Shown piece by piece: positions 8,551 to 17,313 of a DNA stretch of 64,000 nucleotides. The DNA is from Stieleria maiorica (lineage in GTDB: Bacteria > Planctomycetota > Planctomycetia > Pirellulales > Pirellulaceae): contig NZ_CP036264.1 in the NCBI RefSeq assembly GCF_008035925.1, forward strand, positions 4,276,402 through 4,340,401, in the 5' to 3' direction. The first letter of the stretch is position 1; every line of letters begins with the position of its first letter. The position numbers and the translations under genes are program-made. The notes under the pieces are model-generated. The model ran no database searches. It was given only the letters and a program-made list of their open reading frames with translations, and was not told where the DNA came from.

Positions 8551-10245
8551 ATGCTTTTACGACTTCTGCTACTAAGTATTCTTGTGTGGTGGACCGGTTC
8601 GTCGACCATAGTACGAGCCGAAGAACTTCGCGGTAGCGAGGCGGTCGGTGTCATACGAATGGACGTTTTCGTTCGCAGTGACCGCGATTCCGCGGAAGCC
8701 GTGAGCGCCTACTGTGGAGAACTGAAACAACGGACCAATGGGTTGGAGGTTCGGATCCACGATGTCTTGAAAGACAAGACACAGCTGTTGCGGTTGTACC
8801 AGCTGTCCAAAAAATCAGGACGGCCTACGCCGGTGCTGCCCGCGATTTATGTTTGCGACCGCATGTTTTTCGGTTTCGACGATGCGGTTCGCACCGGACC
8901 GGAAGTTGAAAAATTATTCACCGCGAATCTCTACACCCGCACGACTTGTCCCAAGTGCCAAAATCTGAAAGCGTTTTTGCCGACGCTGAAGAAGCGTTGG
9001 CCGGCGATCCGGTTTGTCATCCATGATGTTGACCAGTCCGCGACAGCAAGGTCTTCATGGGAGGCGTTGTGTCGTAAAGCGGGCAGCCCGCCGGGATTGC
9101 CGACGATCGATTTTGCCGGCCGCATCTTGATCGGATACCAGGGCGACGACGTTACGGGCGCGCAACTGGGGCAGCTGATCCGGGACGTGTCCGGAGTGAC
9201 ACCGGACGAACCGTTGGGCTGGAATCGGTCCGGCAACGCGGGCGATCGGCTGGTCCGCAATGCCGATCGCACGTTGAAGGTCCAGACCGCATTGTTGTCG
9301 ACCGCGGTGCTGCCGACGCGACTGCTGGCGGCGCAACCGCCGCCGACGGAGGATTCCTCGCAGTTGGGTGCTGCCCCGTCTGATACGCCGTCGGATTCCC
9401 AACCGGAAATCTCGTTGGACATGCTAGAACTTCCCGATGAGGCCACTGCGGCGGAAACGGGGGCCAGCGAGGTGCCGCCGGAGGTGGTGACGACGGACAC
9501 GATCGACGTTCCCATGCTGGGGCGCTTGAGTGCCTCGGAGCTGGGCATGCCACTGTTTACGTTGGCGGTCGGACTGGTCGATGGATTCAATCCCTGCGCC
9601 ATGTGGGTGTTGGTGTTTTTGTTGTCCGTGTTGGTCAATATCAAGGATCGACGCAAGATTTTGGTGATCGCGGGAACGTTCGTGTTCGTCAGCGGACTGG
9701 CCTATTATGCATTCATGGCGGCGTGGCTGAGTCTGTTTCTATTGATCGGAATCGCGCGACCGGTGCAGATCGCGTTGGGGCTGTTGGCGTTGTTCATCGG
9801 CATGGTCAACGTCAAGGACTTTTTTGCGCTGAAGAAGGGGATTTCGCTGTCGATTCCCGAATCGCATAAACCGGGGTTGTATCGTCGAGTCCGTGAGATT
9901 GTCGGTGCAAAGTACTTGTCGGTGGCGCTGGCCGGTGCAGTGGTGTTGGCGGTCATCGTTAACATGATCGAATTGCTGTGTACCGCGGGGCTGCCGGCGC
10001 TGTACACGCAAGTGTTGGCGATGCAGGAGTATCCGTCGTGGAAGAATTATTCCTATTTGCTGCTCTATATCGCGGCATACATGTTTGACGACGCGCTGTT
10101 GGTCACAGTCGTGGTCGCGACGCTGTCGCATCGCAGATTGCAGGAACGCGAGGGACGTTGGCTGAAACTTCTTAGCGGTGCGGTCATTTTGGTGCTCGGT
10201 CTGGTCATGCTTCTTCGTCCGTCGTGGTTGCAACTTGGGTCGTAA
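8551..10245 (+). CDS. Thioredoxin-like/CcdA fusion membrane protein
   Basis: A 564-residue protein. A signal peptide (1-23) is followed by a thioredoxin-like domain without a CxxC (about 35-125), a second thioredoxin/glutaredoxin-like domain with CPKC at 133-136, a low-complexity linker (about 265-325), and a CcdA/DsbD-type membrane domain of about six helices (about 335-560). The membrane domain has Cys in DGFNPCAMW (349) and IELLCTAG (476), the pair that moves reducing equivalents across the membrane. The likely role is supply of thiol reducing power to the periplasm, for cytochrome c maturation or disulfide reduction. Unlike DsbD, the soluble domains come first and are duplicated. Confidence 0.85.
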   Translation: MLLRLLLLSILVWWTGSSTIVRAEELRGSEAVGVIRMDVFVRSDRDSAEAVSAYCGELKQRTNGLEVRIHDVLKDKTQLLRLYQLSKKSGRPTPVLPAIYVCDRMFFGFDDAVRTGPEVEKLFTANLYTRTTCPKCQNLKAFLPTLKKRWPAIRFVIHDVDQSATARSSWEALCRKAGSPPGLPTIDFAGRILIGYQGDDVTGAQLGQLIRDVSGVTPDEPLGWNRSGNAGDRLVRNADRTLKVQTALLSTAVLPTRLLAAQPPPTEDSSQLGAAPSDTPSDSQPEISLDMLELPDEATAAETGASEVPPEVVTTDTIDVPMLGRLSASELGMPLFTLAVGLVDGFNPCAMWVLVFLLSVLVNIKDRRKILVIAGTFVFVSGLAYYAFMAAWLSLFLLIGIARPVQIALGLLALFIGMVNVKDFFALKKGISLSIPESHKPGLYRRVREIVGAKYLSVALAGAVVLAVIVNMIELLCTAGLPALYTQVLAMQEYPSWKNYSYLLLYIAAYMFDDALLVTVVVATLSHRRLQEREGRWLKLLSGAVILVLGLVMLLRPSWLQLGS

Positions 10246-10249
10246 AACC

Positions 10250-11032
10250 AACGTAACGCGAGCCAACACTCTGCGAACCAGCGTACTGCGGGAGCGGCGG
10301 GTGCTGTGTTGGGCCTTGTACGACTGGGCCAATAGCGCCTATTCGACGTTGATCATCACGGTGCTGATCGCGTACATCCAACGCGTCGTTTTTCCGGTCT
10401 AGCGATGGGGATCGACCGGGCCGATCGTGTGGGCTTGGGGGATCGCCGGATCGATGTTTTTGGGCGCGGTGCTGTCGCCGACTTTGGGGGCGATTGCGGA
10501 TGCGCAGAACGGCAAACGCCGTTGGTTGGCGATCACGGCGTTCACCGGCGCCGCGTCTTCGGTGTTGCTGGGATTGGTGTCGCCCGGGCAAACCGAGTTG
10601 ATGGGCGTGGTGTTGATGATTCAATTTTTGGCCATGCCGGGTGCGATTGTCGTGGCGAAACTCGCCGATCGGTTTGGAAAGAAGCCGACGTTGTTGGGAT
10701 GCTTGGCGGTCTGGGCGGTGACGTTATTGTCGGCGTATTGGGTGACGGCATCGATCGGGTTTTGGATTCTCGCGGCCGTGATCGCGCTTGTCTTGGGCGG
10801 TACACAAGCGGTCAGCCGGGCGTTGATGTCCGAGATGATTCCCGAAGGTCGAAACGCCCAATACTTCGGGTTTTTCAATTTGTCGGGAAAAGCCACCAGC
10901 TTCCTGGGGACGTTTCTGTTCGGCGCGATCATCGCCCTGACCGGCAGTTCGCGGATGGCCGTGATCGGCTTGCTGCCGTTGTTTGTCGTCGGCGCGTGGT
11001 TGCTCACTCGGGTGAAAACGCCGGCCAGTTGA
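10250..11032 (+). pseudogene. Decayed UMF1-family MFS transporter
   Basis: The frame reads VLCWALYDWANSAYSTLII, the hallmark N-terminus of UMF1/Atg22-like MFS transporters. It continues to a TAG at 10400-10402, then resumes in the same frame with STGPIVWAWGIAGSMFLGAV, which is the expected continuation. Further on, AFTGAASSVLLGLV jumps to MIQFLAMPGAIVVAKLADRF. In full-length relatives (over 400 residues) these segments are separated by roughly four membrane helices, so an internal part is missing. The C-terminal half with GGTQAVSRALMSEMIPEG is intact. No clear start codon is present. An in-frame stop plus an internal deletion indicates a relic rather than a sequencing slip. Confidence 0.8.
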
Positions 11033-11401
11033 TCGGGATCGTGGGGCCACTTCTTTTGCTCTCCCCGCACCGCCTCGTTCGAAGGCGGAGCGTGGCTGGG
11101 CAATCTCTGGATTGTGCAGTGTTTCAGAGTTCAAGCGACATCATTCCGCGACGAAACTCGAGTGACATCAGCCGATTCGCGCAAGCGTTCGGGCCCCAGT
11201 AGCATTCAGGCCCCGGCGTCGATGGAGGCCCGGCGTCGATGGAGGCCCGTAGGCTGGCGCCAAACGGCTGATCCCATGTGGGTTTCGCGGAACCGAAAAC
11301 GCCAAAATCCTACGGAGGAAAATTTGTCCGAATCGAACGATTTTGCGCTGCCCAGGCAGAGCCAGAAACCGAGGCAGGGCTCGATTCTTCTCAACTTGCC
11401 G
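11033..11401. other. Intergenic gap
   Basis: The space between the UMF1 relic and the TPR-like gene holds one hairpin repeat (11170-11269) and its conserved flank up to about 11320 (CGCCAAAATCCTACGG, also seen at about 30815). No gene or promoter could be supported. Confidence 0.55.
11170..11269. repeat. AGCCGT hairpin repeat
   Basis: Left arm AGCCGATTCGCGCAAGCG pairs imperfectly with right arm GTAGGCTGGCGCCAAACGGC. The loop contains a 17-bp direct duplication (CGGCGTCGATGGAGGCC twice). Flanking sequence on both sides (GAGTGACATC before, and CGCCAAAATCCT after) is shared with the copy at 30685, so the true repeat unit is longer, about 150 bp. Confidence 0.8.
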
Positions 11402-12016
11402 TCAATCGCTCAGCTGGTGATGCTTTGAGTGGCGACCGGCGCGGTCCAACGCTTGGCCGAGTTCGCTTTCAGCCAGAGTGACCCCGTGGGACTGGATCGC
11501 AATCGGGAAGATCCCGGGCGCGAAATCAATCGGGACCGAGCAATTTGGGGGCTCGATGTGATTGAGCTTCCAATCCCAGCGTCTCCAGAACGACAGTCCC
11601 GAAGCCCAGCGTTTGATCGCCGATCGGATCTGGACGGCCGGCAACGCGTCGCGATTCTGCAAGTTTCCCAGGACATCGAGCGCACCGCTGGGAAGATTCC
11701 CCAGCAGCAATGCGGTGGCGTAGTTGATCAGCAAGGTGTCACCGGCGTCGCTCCGACAGATCGTGGTACCTGGGGTAAGGACCATGCCACGGAAAACCCG
11801 AATGGCCTCTTCGGCGTGACCGATCCGCATCGCCAGCACCCCTAAACAGCTCAGGTTCAGGGGGGAGCGTGGTAAGGTCCGCAGGGCGTCGTAGGCCGCG
11901 ACGTAGTGGTTGTTTTGAATTTGCTGGGCGATCCGCTCGGGAAGCGTTTCAGCCGAGGGGAAGGTGTGATTGACTGCAGATTCGACAGCGGAACTGGATT
12001 TCTTTGTGTTGGACAT
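11402..12016 (-). CDS. TPR-like hypothetical protein
   Basis: From the ATG at 12016 this is a 204-residue soluble protein. After a Ser/Thr/Lys-rich leader, the region about 35-115 (AQQIQNNHYVAAYDALRTL, then LGVLAMRIGHAEEAIRVFRG, then INYATALLLGNLPSGALDVLG) shows the alternating small/large helix pattern of tetratricopeptide repeats. The C-terminal third (DWKLNHIEPPNCSVPIDFAP) is proline-rich. No enzyme motif is visible. TPR modules mediate protein contacts, but the partner is unknown. The frame extends upstream to 12055 without support. Confidence 0.65.
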   Translation of the reverse strand: MSNTKKSSSAVESAVNHTFPSAETLPERIAQQIQNNHYVAAYDALRTLPRSPLNLSCLGVLAMRIGHAEEAIRVFRGMVLTPGTTICRSDAGDTLLINYATALLLGNLPSGALDVLGNLQNRDALPAVQIRSAIKRWASGLSFWRRWDWKLNHIEPPNCSVPIDFAPGIFPIAIQSHGVTLAESELGQALDRAGRHSKHHQLSD

Positions 12017-12121
12017 AGCGATCTCGTGGCAGACCGGTGGCACGATGGGTGCCAAAAACCGGAAGATGGACGGGGTAAGTTGCAGAAAGCAATGAGAGCG
12101 ACGAACAGACGTTGGTCGCGT

Positions 12122-12478
12122 TTAGATCTGCAAACGAACCCCGCAGGCGACGAGTGAATTCCATGGGAGCGGTGCCGCGGACGGTCCGATCGCTCGGACG
12201 CAGCGTTTCGCCACGCAATTGCCAACCCGATCGGCATCGATGTGTGCCGTTGCGGTCGGTTGGGCCGGTTTGGAAGCGTCAAAGCCGACTCTTCCGATGG
12301 ATTCAGATGGAAGGGCCGGTTGGTCCAATGCCGCCACGGCCAGCGCGGTCGGCTGGCCGTCCTCGTGCAGCAACGCAGCGCAAGACGCTGCGAAGGTGTT
12401 GCCGCAAAAGCCGACGAAGACACCCCAGAGGAGCATCTGACGCAGAAGGGATGCTGTGACGCGTCGGCGAAAATTCAT
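12122..12478 (-). CDS. Small secreted protein of unknown function
   Basis: A 118-residue frame with a convincing signal peptide: basic MNFRRRVTASLLR, hydrophobic core MLLWGVFVGFCG and a cleavage region near NTFAAS. The mature part contains four Cys and ends CGVRLQI. No domain is recognised. It lies 105 bp upstream of the TPR-like gene on the same strand, so they may share a transcript. Overlapping plus-strand frames lack any such signal. Confidence is limited because the mature sequence has no family support. Confidence 0.5.
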   Translation of the reverse strand: MNFRRRVTASLLRQMLLWGVFVGFCGNTFAASCAALLHEDGQPTALAVAALDQPALPSESIGRVGFDASKPAQPTATAHIDADRVGNCVAKRCVRAIGPSAAPLPWNSLVACGVRLQI

Positions 12479-12584
12479 CAGGGGCGGTCCAAAGAATACA
12501 AAGCTGCGGAATCATCATCACACGCCGCCGCACGCAGTCAAGTGGCGGCGAGGCAAATGTGAATCAAAGGGTCGATTCGGCGAC

Positions 12585-13319
12585 TTAAACCCCCACCGTT
12601 TCCCGCCAGGTCTTGGCCATCAGTTGGTGCCCGAGTTGCGTCGGATGCACGCCGTCGCCAGCCAGAGCTTTCGGTTCGGTCCCCTCGGCAACCGCATCGT
12701 CAAACATGGTTTGAAAGGGGACCCAGATTGCGCCGGCGTCCTGTGCAACTTGTTTGGCATACTTGCGGCGGACGTCAAATTCGGGGAACCATTTGTCTTT
12801 GTTTTCCTTGACCGTTCCGCTCATCAACACGAACGGCTCGCAGATTGCGAAGGTCGTCTTCGGCAGCGCCTCCCGCGTCCGCTTCAGCAACGCGGCAAAC
12901 CCATCGCGATACGTTTCCGACGTGCCGTCGTAGCGACCGTTTAACATGTGCCAGATGTCGTTGACTCCGATCAGGATGCTTAGGATCCGGGGTTTAATGT
13001 CGAGACAGTCCTGTTGCCAGCGGCGGTCCAGGTCGGGAACCTTGTTGCCGGAGATCCCTCGGTTGTGGATTTGTAGATCAAGGTCGGGGTAATCCTGATG
13101 CAGCGATTCGGCGATGAACTTGGGGTAGCCGCGGCCGAGTCCCTCGTTGGCAACGGGCGACTTTTTGTTCCGGCCCGCATCGGTGATCGAATCGCCTTGG
13201 AACAGAATCACGTCGCCTCGAGACAAAGCAAGTTTCTCCGCAGCAAAAAGGGGGCAGGGGGTCAGGCAGGCGACGGTCCCCGCCGAGGCGGCGGCGGATA
13301 AAAACACGCGACGTTTCAT
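12585..13319 (-). CDS. SGNH/GDSL family hydrolase, exported
   Basis: From the ATG at 13319 this is a 244-residue protein with a signal peptide (MKRRVFLSAAASAGTVACL; the basic start followed by FLSAAA resembles planctomycete Tat-type leaders). Catalytic blocks are complete: GDSITDAG with nucleophile Ser44, the block II Gly in NRGISGNKV, GVNDIW with the oxyanion Asn, and DGVHP with Asp222 and His225. The SGNH family includes carbohydrate esterases and rhamnogalacturonan acetylesterases, which would fit a polysaccharide-degrading lifestyle. The exact substrate is not given by the sequence. The longer frame to 13715 overlaps the divergent glycosyltransferase and is rejected. Confidence 0.88.
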   Translation of the reverse strand: MKRRVFLSAAASAGTVACLTPCPLFAAEKLALSRGDVILFQGDSITDAGRNKKSPVANEGLGRGYPKFIAESLHQDYPDLDLQIHNRGISGNKVPDLDRRWQQDCLDIKPRILSILIGVNDIWHMLNGRYDGTSETYRDGFAALLKRTREALPKTTFAICEPFVLMSGTVKENKDKWFPEFDVRRKYAKQVAQDAGAIWVPFQTMFDDAVAEGTEPKALAGDGVHPTQLGHQLMAKTWRETVGV

Positions 13320-13503
13320 GATGGGTTTGGCAACAAGATGGGGGAAGGTTGATCGGATCTTCATCGATTCGCCGGAGCGTTGCATGATGCGAGCGACACC
13401 CGGACGTGCCGGAAAGTGTAACCGCTGGCCGGTCGTCACGCATGAAAACCATGGCGATGCCGAGTCAATCGATTGCGATGTGTCATCAAACAGCGCGACT
13501 TTG

Positions 13504-13570
13504 ACGTAGCTACGCTCGATGCGAGCGTGGTAACGCCTGGGGATCCACCTTCTGGCGAAGGTAGCTACGT
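13504..13570. repeat. Nested hairpin with ACGTAGCTAC arms
   Basis: Outer arms ACGTAGCTAC (13504) and GTAGCTACGT (13561) are perfect inverted copies. Inside lie two smaller hairpins, CGCTCGATGCGAGCG and CCTTCTGGCGAAGG. The element sits in the 365-bp gap between two divergent genes, where no coding sequence is apparent. A related unit is at 62842-62957. Confidence 0.7.
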
Positions 13571-13684
13571 TTGACCGGTGAAGTTGCGATTCGCGTGATC
13601 TCCCGTCAGGCAGGGACCTCCTGACAGGGGGCTCAGGCGTGTAAACTGGATGGCCTTGCTGGACATTAACAGAGGGACCGCTCG

Positions 13685-15007
13685 GTGAGTAAGATCGGGA
13701 TCGCAACGTTTTCATCGCCGGGACATATCAACCCCTCGATCACGCTGGCGTCGGAATTGGCCCGGCGGGGACACGAAGTCACGTTTTACACGCTGGTCAA
13801 CGGGGTGGAGAAGATCGAGGCGGCCGGCTTTCCCGTTCGACCCTATGGAACGGACGAATTAGGGGCGGAGGCGATTTCGGAAAGCTATCGCAAACTCGGA
13901 AATCTCAGCGGTCTAAACGCGGTGCGGTTCACCGTTGAATTGTTAAAACGTCGCATCACGGTTGGGCTGCGTGACCTGCCGTTGTTTTTCGAACAGGATC
14001 AAATCGATGGGTTGGTCATTGATCAAGTGGTCCCCGCCGGCGCGGTGGTCGCTCGTGCGGAGCAAATCCCCTACGTGACGTTGTCAAACGCACTGCCCTT
14101 GAATCTGGATGCGATCGTGCCTCCCGTATTCAGCAATCTTGGTCCGGCTCGTGGTCCGATCGATCGCATCGCGATCGCAATGCTGAACGGTCTGCAGAAT
14201 TGGTTGGCAAAACCGCTGTTGGCAATCGCCAACCGATACCAGCATCAGAAGGGATTGCCGCGATACAAGACGATGTCGGAAATGGGGTCAGACCTGGCGC
14301 AGGTGGTTCAGATCCCTGAGCCGTTCGATTTTCCCCGCAGTCAGCTCGAACCGAGTTTTCATTACACCGGTCCGTTTCACAGTTGCGATTCACGGCCGTC
14401 GGTGGAGTTTCCTTGGGAGCGATTGTCGGGCGATGTCCCGTTGATCTACGCCTCGATGGGAACGTTGCAAAATCAGATCCGTCACGTGTTTGAGACGATT
14501 GCGGAGGCTTGTCGGGATTTGCCGGTCCAGTTGGTCATCTCGCTCGGTGGCGGGGACAACGCCGACGAATTCGCAGCGCTGCCGGGCAATCCGATCGTCG
14601 TCGGATACGCCCCGCAACTGGAACTGCTGCAGAAGGCTTCAGTGTGCATCACGCACGCGGGGCTCAACACGGCGCTCGAGTCGATTGCTCACGGAGTCCC
14701 GATGTTGGCCATCCCGATCACCAATGACCAACCGGGGGTTGGCGCGAGGATTCGGCACCACGGTCTGGGGCACGTGATCGGTCTGAAACAGGTGACCGCG
14801 GGAAGGATTCGCAAGAGTCTACAAACGTTGTTGCAAGATCCGCTTTTTACCGAAAACGCGAAGACATTTCAGCGGACGATTGCATCAACCGACGGAGTCG
14901 GCCGGGCCGCGAGACTCATCGAGAACGCACTGGCAAACGGGACGGAAAACGCCGGTGTTTCGCAGCACGTGTCGTCGGCAGATCCAGGTGCAGCGAAAAG
15001 CTTGTAA
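13685..15007 (+). CDS. UDP-glucosyltransferase-like glycosyltransferase (GT1)
   Basis: A 440-residue protein of the UGT/MGT superfamily. The N-terminal acceptor domain begins IGIATFSSPGHINPSITLAS, where SPGHINP is the usual first-helix signature. The C-terminal donor domain has the UGT motif ITHAGLNTALESIAHGVPML and then PITNDQPGVGARI. Related enzymes include zeaxanthin glucosyltransferase (CrtX) and macrolide glycosyltransferases. Pink carotenoid-containing planctomycetes make a carotenoid or lipid acceptor plausible, but this is inference. Translation appears to start at a GTG (13685). It is divergent from the SGNH hydrolase. Confidence 0.85.
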   Translation: MSKIGIATFSSPGHINPSITLASELARRGHEVTFYTLVNGVEKIEAAGFPVRPYGTDELGAEAISESYRKLGNLSGLNAVRFTVELLKRRITVGLRDLPLFFEQDQIDGLVIDQVVPAGAVVARAEQIPYVTLSNALPLNLDAIVPPVFSNLGPARGPIDRIAIAMLNGLQNWLAKPLLAIANRYQHQKGLPRYKTMSEMGSDLAQVVQIPEPFDFPRSQLEPSFHYTGPFHSCDSRPSVEFPWERLSGDVPLIYASMGTLQNQIRHVFETIAEACRDLPVQLVISLGGGDNADEFAALPGNPIVVGYAPQLELLQKASVCITHAGLNTALESIAHGVPMLAIPITNDQPGVGARIRHHGLGHVIGLKQVTAGRIRKSLQTLLQDPLFTENAKTFQRTIASTDGVGRAARLIENALANGTENAGVSQHVSSADPGAAKSL

Positions 15008-15176
15008 AAACCTATTGAAACGGCAAAAGAAAGCGGCGCCGTCGTGTCTCGAACGATTCGAACCAAATCCGAGCTTTCGCGTGAGAGGCGTCCGCATCGA
15101 TTGACGACGACGCCACGCTTAGAATCTTCGACTCTCTCTAGAACAGACGCGGTCACGCGTTCTGGCCGGCAGACAT

Positions 15177-16571
15177 TTAATCCGTTCGAGTGGCTTGTTC
15201 ACAGCGTTGATTGACCCGTTCAACGTATTGGTCGGGGTCAGACTTTCGCTCCAATCCGGAATGTGTCATCGGGCGGACTTTTCCGAACACCGGTCGTTCC
15301 CCGAAAGCGCGGTCGTGGTTGCCGAAGATCCAGGCGACATTCGCGAAACTATTGGCATCTCGACCGTCTAAGAAATACCGATTGTTCAACTCCAATGCGA
15401 CACGGTAGGCGTATTCCGGCGTGTTCGTCCACGCGAGGATTTGCTTGCCCCAATACATCCGCATGTGGTTGTGCATGTAACCGGTGTGCCGCATCTCGTT
15501 CATTGCGGCGTTCCAGTATTTGTCATGCGTTTGCGCGTCTACCAGTTCCGACCTCGTGTAATGGTGTTCCCGTTGGTCGTCGCGATGATCCTGGAGCGTC
15601 TCCGTTGCCCAATCCGGCAAGCATGAATACGAATCGTAGTCGTCGGTAAAGTTGACGAAGTTTTGCGACAACTCACGACGAACCACCAGCTCTTCTAGAT
15701 AGGAGTCACGGTCGTTTTGGGTGCCGGAGGAACTGTTTTTGATTTCCAGAGCGATCGCCAGCGGTGAGATCTGGCCGAAGTGCAGGTACATGCTCATGTA
15801 AGACAGCGTTTCCGATTCCGGACGGTCTCGCTCCTCTCCATAGCGTTTCAATGTGCCACCGATGAATCGTTTCAGTTGCGCATTTGCCTGTGACGTTCCG
15901 CCCTGAAAAAATTCAGAAACCGCCGGAACGGTCCGGTCGACACGGATTTTTTCGACGACCGAATTCAAGTCCGATAATTCTTCGCCACCGACTGATAGTG
16001 ACATCGAATCTTTTTCGATCGGTGTCGTCGATAATTCGACCAGGAATTCGGCCAAATGGGAGTGGAGTTTTGGTCGGATCGTGCGGGCGGCGTATTCCTG
16101 GTGGTCCGATACGATGTCGACCGGAACGATGACATCCGATTCAACCTGCACGACATGACAGGAGACTTCGGACGCAACCTTTTTCCTCCATGCTTTCTGA
16201 TGACGCAAATAGCCTCGATCGCAAACAACGAGCGATGCATTCTTGCCCACGTTACAGACAACATCGACTGGAGACCCGCAGCGGACGACCATTTTGATCC
16301 CGCGAGCCTGGATCTCCGATTGCGTTTGCCGAAGACCCTCGAGCATGAATGTCGCTTGCCGCAGCGTCAGTTCGTCATCCTGATCGGCGATCACGAACAG
16401 GACGAGCAGCCGTTGCTGGTGCTCGTTCGCCTGACGGATTGCATACTCCAATGCGTGATTGCACTGGGCACGCTGACTCTGCTCCATCCAGTAAACCACG
16501 TAATCACCTTCGCGAATGTCGCGGTCGTTCAGGTGTTTGACGCGTTGCGACTGGATGAGCTGAGTTGCCAT
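15177..16571 (-). CDS. phr: Class II deoxyribodipyrimidine photolyase
   Basis: From the ATG at 16571 this is a 464-residue CPD photolyase, which uses FADH- and near-UV/blue light to split cyclobutane pyrimidine dimers. The N-terminal Rossmann-like half starts with YVVYWMEQSQRAQCNHALEY, as in class II enzymes. The FAD-binding C-terminal half carries ELVDAQTHDKYWNAAMNEM, GYMHNHMRMYWGKQILAW, LDGRDANSFANVAWIFG and the class II ending RPVFGKVRPMTHSGLERK. The length matches the family. A 26-residue upstream extension (start 16649) is Thr/Ser-rich and unsupported. Confidence 0.93.
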   Translation of the reverse strand: MATQLIQSQRVKHLNDRDIREGDYVVYWMEQSQRAQCNHALEYAIRQANEHQQRLLVLFVIADQDDELTLRQATFMLEGLRQTQSEIQARGIKMVVRCGSPVDVVCNVGKNASLVVCDRGYLRHQKAWRKKVASEVSCHVVQVESDVIVPVDIVSDHQEYAARTIRPKLHSHLAEFLVELSTTPIEKDSMSLSVGGEELSDLNSVVEKIRVDRTVPAVSEFFQGGTSQANAQLKRFIGGTLKRYGEERDRPESETLSYMSMYLHFGQISPLAIALEIKNSSSGTQNDRDSYLEELVVRRELSQNFVNFTDDYDSYSCLPDWATETLQDHRDDQREHHYTRSELVDAQTHDKYWNAAMNEMRHTGYMHNHMRMYWGKQILAWTNTPEYAYRVALELNNRYFLDGRDANSFANVAWIFGNHDRAFGERPVFGKVRPMTHSGLERKSDPDQYVERVNQRCEQATRTD

Positions 16572-16922
16572 GGGGGGAGTCGTGGTCGTCGGGATTGAAG
16601 CGGAGTCATTCGTAGCGGAAGTCGCCGAGACGTTCGGCAACGCAAACAACGCGCCAATGGAGTTCCACCCGATCTGTTCGTGAGAATGTCCCCCGTTTGT
16701 CTGAGTTTTGGTCGATGGTCGCTCATTGCGATGGTTAATCGGCCATCCATCTGGTGCCGAGGCGACGAGCGTGGTTGGTCGGGATCTGAGTCACTTCACC
16801 GCTGCGATTGTTATTGAGGGGGGCTTTCAGAAACTCCAGGTCCGACGTTTGTTTTGGCACGGCCTTCGCAAAGCAGGTATTCGAGATTCTAAAGTGAACT
16901 GTCTTACCCACGGAGAAATTTG
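16572..16922. other. Intergenic gap between divergent genes
   Basis: The space between phr and the GlsB-like gene has no coding sequence I can support. The right part holds the sigma-54-like promoter at 16855-16870 and a GGAGA ribosome binding site at about 16911. I see no clear promoter for phr. Confidence 0.6.
16855..16870 (+). promoter_or_regulatory. Sigma-54-like -24/-12 promoter
   Basis: TGGCAC-N5-TCGCA matches the sigma-54 consensus TGGCAC-N5-TTGCA at all but one position. It keeps the invariant GG and GC at the correct 10-bp spacing. It lies about 55 bp upstream of the GlsB-like start codon. Sigma-54 promoters need an activator ATPase. No such gene is in this window. Confidence 0.6.
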
Positions 16923-17180
16923 ATGTTGATTCCCATCATTGGCTGGATCCTCTTTGGCCTGGTCGTCGGTCTCCTCGCACGATTGGCCTACCCGGGTCGG
17001 CAGGACATCGGACTGGTGCGAACGACCTTGCTGGGGATCGTCGGTTCGTTCGTCGGCGGCTTTTTGGGGTACCTGTTGTTTGGCGGATCCGCATTCCAAG
17101 CAAGCGGATGGATCGGTTCGATTCTCGGTGCCGTGCTGGTGCTGGTGATCGCGACACGTCGTGGGCACGTCGCGAGTTAA
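16923..17180 (+). CDS. GlsB/YeaQ/YmgE family membrane protein
   Basis: An 85-residue protein of three hydrophobic helices with the family pattern IIGWILFGLVVGLLARL, a Gly-rich central helix (LLGIVGSFVGGFLGYLLFG) and a final helix (WIGSILGAVLVLVIA). The family is linked to general and envelope stress in other bacteria, but its biochemical role is unclear. The ATG at 16923 follows a GGAGA at good spacing. A TTG one codon upstream is possible. A sigma-54-like promoter precedes it. Confidence 0.85.
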   Translation: MLIPIIGWILFGLVVGLLARLAYPGRQDIGLVRTTLLGIVGSFVGGFLGYLLFGGSAFQASGWIGSILGAVLVLVIATRRGHVAS

Positions 17181-17192
17181 ACTGTTTGGCAA

Positions 17193-17302
17193 TGTAGAAC
17201 CGCTGTCCTCAGTTGTTCCCCGTCGGCCGCGCAGCGGTGAACCATTGAGATCCTCTCAGCCGAGACGGCTGAGCGAGAACAATTGGGGACAATGGTTCTA
17301 CA
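17193..17302. repeat. 110-bp palindromic element (TGTAGAACC ends), copy 1
   Basis: Ends TGTAGAACC and GGTTCTACA are perfect inverted repeats, and pairing continues inward (GTTGTTCC with GAACAATTGG). A central CTCAGCC-GAGAC-GGCTGAG stem is also present. The same 110-bp element occurs at 25582-25691, and a broken copy follows at 17314. It has no coding capacity, so it is a MITE-like or structured-RNA-like repeat. Confidence 0.85.
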
Positions 17303-17313
17303 CTGTTTGGCAA

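Noticed and set aside
10400..10402. In-frame TAG in the UMF1 gene as recoding (pyrrolysine)
   Set aside because: Pyrrolysine use is known mainly in methylamine methyltransferases, and the gene also has an internal deletion, so decay is simpler. TAG cannot encode selenocysteine.
13320..13715. Extended start of the SGNH hydrolase
   Set aside because: It crosses the hairpin repeat and the start of the divergent glycosyltransferase, and a good signal peptide begins at 13319.
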